This document shows, piece by piece, positions 32,704 through 36,679 of a stretch of DNA of 36,679 nucleotides. Position numbers and translations under genes: made by a program. Source of the DNA: Clostridiales bacterium (GTDB lineage Bacteria > Bacillota > Clostridia > Lachnospirales > Lachnospiraceae); assembly GCA_029007785.1 (NCBI GenBank), contig JAQXIM010000095.1:1-36679 (forward strand). Reading direction: 5' to 3'. Positions within the stretch are counted from its first letter, which is position 1, and each line of letters opens with the position of its first letter. A model generated the notes under the pieces. The model had not been told where the DNA came from. It did not search any database and was given only the letters and a program-made list of their open reading frames with translations.

Positions 32704-33551
32704 AGTGCAGGAATGTAAATTATTTTTATGGTAAAGGTACCCCTTCGGAGGTTCATGTTCTGAAAGATATCAATTTGACCATTCATAAGGGGGAGTTTAT
32801 CGGTATTATCGGTCATACCGGTTCCGGTAAATCCACTTTGATTCAGCATTTGAACGGTCTGCTTCAGGCCACCGAAGGTGAAGTTTGTTATGACGGGGTC
32901 AATATTTTTTCCGAAGGTTATGACAGGCGGGCACTCCGCGGTCATGTAGGACTTGTTTTTCAGTACCCGGAACATCAGCTTTTTGAAACCGATGTATTTA
33001 CCGATGTTTGTTTTGGGCCGAAAAACCAGGGCTTGTCTCAGGAAGAAATCCAACAGCGTGCCAGGGAAGCCATGGATATGGTAGGTCTTACGGAAGATTA
33101 CGATAAAAGATCTCCCTTTGAACTGTCCGGAGGCCAGAAGAGACGTGTTGCCATTGCCGGTGTACTTGCCATGAAGCCCGATTATTTGATTTTGGATGAG
33201 CCCACAGCAGGATTGGATCCCGGCGGACGGGATGAAATTCTGGGTGTTCTTCGCAAACTTCATGAAGAGAACGGAATCACGGTTATTCTTGTTTCTCACA
33301 GCATGGAAGATGTGGCAAATTATGTCGATCGTATTATTGTAATCAACAATGGTGAGATCGCCTTTGATGATGTTCCTCATCAGGTGTTCCGTCATTACAA
33401 AGAACTGGAGGCCTTCGGCCTTTCTGCACCTCAGGTAACTTATATTGCCCGGGCTTTGAGAGAGCGCGGTCTGATGGTGGATGATACGGTTACGACGGTA
33501 GAGGAAGCAAAGAAATCCATTTTGAAGGCTCTGAAAAATAAAAATAAGTAA
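32694..33551 (+). CDS. ecfA2: ECF transporter ATP-binding protein EcfA2
   Basis: 285 residues. Walker [11 protein letters not shown]-loop [10 protein letters not shown], signature LSGGQKRR, Walker [14 protein letters not shown] and the H-switch LVSHSMED are present. The QYPEHQLF Q-loop variant and the C-terminal extension ([20 protein letters not shown]) are typical of the second ECF ATPase. It pairs with EcfA1 as a heterodimer beneath EcfT. The start codon lies inside the end of ecfA1, so translation is coupled. ecfT follows 21 bases later. Confidence 0.95.
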   Translation: MSIECRNVNYFYGKGTPSEVHVLKDINLTIHKGEFIGIIGHTGSGKSTLIQHLNGLLQATEGEVCYDGVNIFSEGYDRRALRGHVGLVFQYPEHQLFETDVFTDVCFGPKNQGLSQEEIQQRAREAMDMVGLTEDYDKRSPFELSGGQKRRVAIAGVLAMKPDYLILDEPTAGLDPGGRDEILGVLRKLHEENGITVILVSHSMEDVANYVDRIIVINNGEIAFDDVPHQVFRHYKELEAFGLSAPQVTYIARALRERGLMVDDTVTTVEEAKKSILKALKNKNK

Positions 33552-33572
33552 TCATTCCAAGAGGAAAAAGAT

Positions 33573-34376
33573 ATGTTAAAAGATATTACTTTGGGGCAAT
33601 ATTATCCGGTGGATTCACCGATACATCGACTGGATCCCCGTACAAAATTATCTGCTACCATGATTTACATCGTGTCTTTGTTTCTGGCAGATAATCTGTT
33701 CTGCTATTTGATGGCAATTCTTTTTATTTTTGCAGTAATTCATATTTCCCGGGTACCGCTGGGATATATTGTAAGAGGTTTGAGACCGATCTTCTTCCTG
33801 TTGATGATCAGCGTGGCATTCAATCTTTTCTTAACCAATGGTGAGCCGGTCTACTGGAAATGGGGGTTTTTGCAGTTAACGGGAACAGGAATTCGGCAGG
33901 CCTTTTTCATGGCATTGAGACTGATTTTCCTTATTATGGGATCTTCTCTCATGACATTTACAACCACTCCCACCGCTTTAACAGATGGTATGGAGAAGGG
34001 ACTTCGTTTTCTTCGGGTTTTCAAAGTGCCGGTACATGAAGTAGCAATGATGATGTCCATTGCTCTTCGTTTTATCCCCATTCTTACAGAGGAAGCAGAT
34101 AAAATTCAGAAAGCTCAGATGGCAAGAGGTGCAGATTTTGAGAATGGAAATCTCATTGCCAGGGCAAAGGCTTTGATTCCCCTTCTGGTACCCCTGTTTA
34201 TTTCAGCATTCCGTCGCGCCACCGATCTGGCCATGGCCATGGAAGCCCGCTGCTATCATGGCGGTGATGGAAGAACAAAAATGTTCCCTCTGCAATATAA
34301 GAAGAATGATCATTTAAGCTACCTGATTCTGTTTGGTTATCTTCTTATCGTGATTCTTCTTCGTTTCCTCTTCTAG
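33573..34376 (+). CDS. ecfT: ECF transporter transmembrane protein EcfT
   Basis: 267 residues with several membrane helices (for example SATMIYIVSLFLADNLFCYL and AVIHISRVPLGYIVRGL) and the N-terminal HRLDPRTKL motif. Two coupling-helix signatures are visible: MARGADFENG and AMEARCYHGGDGRT, matching the paired Ala-Arg-Gly motifs of EcfT, the second with Cys in place of Gly. EcfT is the scaffold that transmits ATPase movement to the S component. No S-component gene is next to it, so this is a group II (shared) module. AAGAGGAAAAAGAT precedes the ATG. Confidence 0.95.
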   Translation: MLKDITLGQYYPVDSPIHRLDPRTKLSATMIYIVSLFLADNLFCYLMAILFIFAVIHISRVPLGYIVRGLRPIFFLLMISVAFNLFLTNGEPVYWKWGFLQLTGTGIRQAFFMALRLIFLIMGSSLMTFTTTPTALTDGMEKGLRFLRVFKVPVHEVAMMMSIALRFIPILTEEADKIQKAQMARGADFENGNLIARAKALIPLLVPLFISAFRRATDLAMAMEARCYHGGDGRTKMFPLQYKKNDHLSYLILFGYLLIVILLRFLF

Positions 34377-34492
34377 TGTGAGGCAGACGAATCAAACGGC
34401 TGCAGAAACCATCAGAGATATGGACAGAAAAGATCCGCAGCAGAAAGAGGAACAGATGGCAAGAAATCCGAGTAAAGGAAAAGAAACAGACA

Positions 34493-35305
34493 ATGAAACG
34501 TATTATGCTGACAGTGGCCTATGATGGAACCGCATACTGTGGCTGGCAGTGGCAGCCCAATGGAGTTACCGTGGAGGAAATTCTTAATCGGGAACTATCC
34601 CGTCTTCTTCGGGAAGATATTCACGTTCGCGGAACCAGCCGGACAGACTCGGGAGTCCATGCTCTGGGGAATTTGTGTATTTTTGATACGGAGACAAGAA
34701 TTCCTCCGGAGAAAATTTGTTATGCATTGAATCAGAGCTTACCGGATGATATTGTGGTGCAGGATTCCTGTCAGGTACCTCGGAATTTTCACCCCAGAAA
34801 GTGCAGCACCATTAAAACATACGAGTATACCGTGTGGAATCAGCGTTTTCCCAATCCCCTGGAACGGAGATATGCCTATTCCTACTATATGAAAGTCGAT
34901 GTGGAGAAGATGCGTGAGGCAGCCCGATGGCTGGTGGGTGAACACGATTTTAAAAGCTTCTGCTCCAAACGAACCGAAGTGGAGACAACCGTACGCAGAA
35001 TTCTGAGTCTGGATATTCGTCAGGAAGGCTGTAAAATTATTTTTCGGATTCGCGGTACCGGCTTCTTATATAATATGGTTCGCATTATTGTGGGAACTCT
35101 TCTGGAAGTGGGACGAGGTATGTATCCTCCGGAACAGGTGAAAACCATTCTTCAGGCCTGCGACCGGGCAAAGGCTGGTCCGAAGGTTCCTCCGGAAGGA
35201 CTGTGCCTCATGGAAATTGCTTTGCAGGAGGATCCCTGGAAATATGCCGAAGAAAATGAACGGTTGGATCAGGCTATAGAGACAAGAGAAGAAGAACCTG
35301 TCTGA
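34493..35305 (+). CDS. truA: tRNA pseudouridine(38-40) synthase TruA
   Basis: 270 residues. The catalytic motif GTSRTDSGVHALG has Asp52. AYDGTAYCGWQWQPNGVTVE, NFHPRKCSTIKTYEYTVWN and RGTGFLYNMVRIIVGTLLEVGRG are other family signatures. TruA converts uridines 38-40 of the anticodon arm to pseudouridine. Its place after ecfT and before rplM is standard in Firmicutes. AAAGGAAAAG is the likely ribosome binding site, at ten or more bases. The 116-base gap from ecfT holds only a short out-of-frame ORF. Confidence 0.96.
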   Translation: MKRIMLTVAYDGTAYCGWQWQPNGVTVEEILNRELSRLLREDIHVRGTSRTDSGVHALGNLCIFDTETRIPPEKICYALNQSLPDDIVVQDSCQVPRNFHPRKCSTIKTYEYTVWNQRFPNPLERRYAYSYYMKVDVEKMREAARWLVGEHDFKSFCSKRTEVETTVRRILSLDIRQEGCKIIFRIRGTGFLYNMVRIIVGTLLEVGRGMYPPEQVKTILQACDRAKAGPKVPPEGLCLMEIALQEDPWKYAEENERLDQAIETREEEPV

Positions 35306-35492
35306 TATGAGGGTATGAAAAAGGAGAGGAATCTTCTGGGATCGCGGATGAACGAAACGGAGAAGATGAAAGTCCGAAAGATAAAATGAGGTCTTTGCAA
35401 GAGGATCCATTGTGATATGGATGGGAAGCGTTCGAAGCAAAGAACAAACAAAAATATATGAGGAAAAAATAGAAATTATAGGAAATTATCGC
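35306..35492. other. Spacer after truA with no recognised gene
   Basis: Purine-rich DNA with a 24-codon frame starting at 35314 that lacks a ribosome binding site at proper spacing. No clear intrinsic terminator for truA was found, so some read-through into rplM is possible. Confidence 0.5.
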
Positions 35493-35521
35493 TTGACACA
35501 TCCGAATGGGTGTATTATAAT
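35493..35521 (+). promoter_or_regulatory. Strong promoter of rplM-rpsI
   Basis: Consensus TTGACA (35493-35498), a 17-base spacer and a perfect TATAAT (35516-35521), in A/T-rich DNA. Confidence 0.95.
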
Positions 35522-35528
35522 AACGCAG

Positions 35529-35635
35529 TGCGACATTAGATGGATGTACAAATAACCATGCCCCGGTGATGTACTCGCCATTTTATGATTGTTATATTGC
35601 ATAGTAAAATAATCAGATTGAAGAGAATAAGGAGG
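35529..35635 (+). promoter_or_regulatory. Putative L13 leader of rplM-rpsI
   Basis: The untranslated leader of about 115 bases contains two copies of GATGTAC (35543-35549 and about 35568-35574). It also has a hairpin GGTGA/TCGCC around the second copy, with the CCATGCCCC tract between the copies. An autoregulatory L13 leader upstream of rplM is known in Firmicutes. The assignment here rests on position and local structure, not on a covariance match. Confidence 0.5.
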
Positions 35636-35643
35636 CCCAACTA

Positions 35644-36072
35644 ATGAAGAGTTTTATGGCCAGCCCGTCTACTATCGAAAGAAAATGGTATGTTGTAGAC
35701 GCTGAAGGGAAGACTTTAGGTCGTTTGGCATCTGAAGTTGCCAGTGTTTTAAGAGGAAAGAATAAACCCACTTTCACCCCCCACATTGATACCGGTGATT
35801 ATGTGATCGTTGTTAATGCAGCTAAAATCAAAGTAAGCGGAAAGAAACTGGATCAGAAGGTTTACTATCATCATTCCGATTACGTTGGCGGCATGAAAGA
35901 AACCACCCTGCGTGAGATGCTGAATAAGAAGCCTGAGAAAGTTATCGAACTGGCTGTTAAAGGCATGCTGCCGAAGGGACCGATCGGTCGTCAGATGATT
36001 ACGAAACTGCATGTATATGCCGGACCGGAACATGAGCAGCAGGCTCAGAAGCCGGAAGAGCTGGTATTTTAA
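35644..36072 (+). CDS. rplM: 50S ribosomal protein L13
   Basis: 142 residues. [62 protein letters not shown] and [22 protein letters not shown] are the L13 signature. L13 is an early assembly protein of the 50S subunit. AAGGAGGCCCAACTA precedes the ATG. It is followed 27 bases later by rpsI. Confidence 0.98.
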   Translation: MKSFMASPSTIERKWYVVDAEGKTLGRLASEVASVLRGKNKPTFTPHIDTGDYVIVVNAAKIKVSGKKLDQKVYYHHSDYVGGMKETTLREMLNKKPEKVIELAVKGMLPKGPIGRQMITKLHVYAGPEHEQQAQKPEELVF

Positions 36073-36099
36073 TAGGGTGTGGAAAGGAGGAAACATATA

Positions 36100-36489
36100 A
36101 TGGCAAACAAATTCTACGGAACTGGAAGAAGAAAAAAGAGTATTGCTCGTGTATATCTGGTACCCGGTACTGGCAAGATCACGATCAATAAGAGAGATAT
36201 TGATGAGTATTTTGGTCTGGAGACTCTGAAAGTTGTAGTTCGCCAGCCCCTGGAAGCAACCGAGAATGCTGGTAAGTTTGATGTACTGGTTAACGTTCAC
36301 GGTGGTGGATTCACCGGACAGGCTGGTGCTATCCGTCATGGTATTTCCAGAGCTCTGCTGCAGGTTGATCCTGAAAATCGTCCTGTACTGAAAAAAGCAG
36401 GCTACCTGACCAGAGACCCTCGTATGAAAGAAAGAAAGAAATACGGTCTCAAGGCAGCTCGTCGCGCACCGCAGTTCAGCAAGAGATAA
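36100..36489 (+). CDS. rpsI: 30S ribosomal protein S9
   Basis: 129 residues from ATG 36100, which follows AAAGGAGGAAACATATA; an upstream in-frame start would include the ribosome binding site itself. [43 protein letters not shown] and the terminal [25 protein letters not shown] are diagnostic. The C-terminal arginine contacts the P-site tRNA anticodon stem-loop. Confidence 0.98.
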   Translation: MANKFYGTGRRKKSIARVYLVPGTGKITINKRDIDEYFGLETLKVVVRQPLEATENAGKFDVLVNVHGGGFTGQAGAIRHGISRALLQVDPENRPVLKKAGYLTRDPRMKERKKYGLKAARRAPQFSKR

Positions 36490-36521
36490 TCAGCTGGATT
36501 TTTACAATCGAAAATGCTCAA

Positions 36522-36555
36522 AAACCCCCGGAAAATCAAGGTTTTCCGGGGGTTT
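36522..36555. terminator. Terminator after rpsI, probably bidirectional
   Basis: A perfect 14-bp stem (36522-36535 with 36542-36555), a TCAAGG loop and A/T-rich ends on both sides. Confidence 0.9.
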
Positions 36556-36634
36556 CCTGCATCTATGACTTTGATTCTGTTTCGCTGATTTTAGCCGTAT
36601 TTGACTGTATTTGACCAAACCTGATATAGTTTAT

Positions 36635-36658
36635 CGTATTTGCACATTGGCAAATACG
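36635..36658. repeat. Inverted repeat near the window end
   Basis: CGTATTTG (36635-36642) and CAAATACG (36651-36658) are perfect inverted copies separated by eight bases. Two direct copies of GTATTTGAC lie at about 36597-36605 and 36608-36616. The context beyond the window is not visible. Confidence 0.7.
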
Positions 36659-36679
36659 TTGATGCTCAGGTATCCTGTA

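Noticed and set aside
34420..34524. 35-codon polar frame overlapping the truA start
   Set aside because: It runs out of frame into truA, has no clear function and is of the length expected by chance.

Overview
The window looks like a chromosomal segment of a low-to-mid GC Gram-positive anaerobe of the Clostridia, most likely Lachnospiraceae. This is inferred from three things: the gene order (S10-spc-alpha ribosomal cluster, then ecfA1-ecfA2-ecfT-truA-rplM-rpsI), the strong AGGAGG ribosome binding sites with frequent GTG/TTG starts, and the protein features (zinc-type S14 and L36, zinc-LID adenylate kinase, an L17 with a long insert, BspA-type LRR secreted protein). No 16S gene is present, so the family-level call is an inference.

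Layout. (1) 1-522: 3' end of tuf (EF-Tu) with a clear terminator. (2) 623-12413: an accessory stretch lying between tuf and the S10 operon. It holds a decayed ABC transporter, a membrane-anchored PepSY-like protein, a minus-strand VWA/MoxR pair, transketolase, a lipoprotein with a ComEC-type metallo-beta-lactamase domain, a flavodoxin-fold reductase, tRNA-Ala(GGC), an RlmI-like rRNA methyltransferase and a minus-strand DUF1294 membrane protein. (3) 12591-28486: a promoter, a structured leader and the complete S10-spc-alpha cluster from rpsJ to rplQ, with secY, adk, map, infA and rpoA embedded. A second consensus promoter lies before rpmJ, and a strong terminator follows rplQ. (4) 28660-31679: an isolated unit with its own promoter, a terminator inside its leader and a 3' terminator. 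It encodes a secreted 926-residue protein with two complete nitrilase (carbon-nitrogen hydrolase) domains and a C-terminal LRR_5/BspA-like region. It is inserted between rplQ and ecfA1, which usually adjoin in Firmicutes. (5) 31779-36555: ecfA1-ecfA2-ecfT (energy-coupling module for vitamin and metal uptake), truA, then rplM-rpsI with a perfect sigma-A type promoter, a probable L13 leader and a terminator.

Functional logic. Most of the window is translation machinery: 25 r-protein genes, EF-Tu, IF-1, RNAP alpha, the Sec channel, methionine aminopeptidase, tRNA-Ala, the pseudouridine synthase TruA and an rRNA methyltransferase. The most distinctive item is the secreted double-nitrilase/LRR protein with an attenuator-like leader. 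Others worth attention are the VWA protein with a four-copy 15-residue repeat and a degenerate HEXXH-like site, the ABC transporter inactivated partly by a visible 13-bp tandem duplication, the short tandem repeat arrays just after two stop codons, and clusters of strong hairpins in selected r-protein spacers. No CRISPR array, insertion sequence or prophage was seen.
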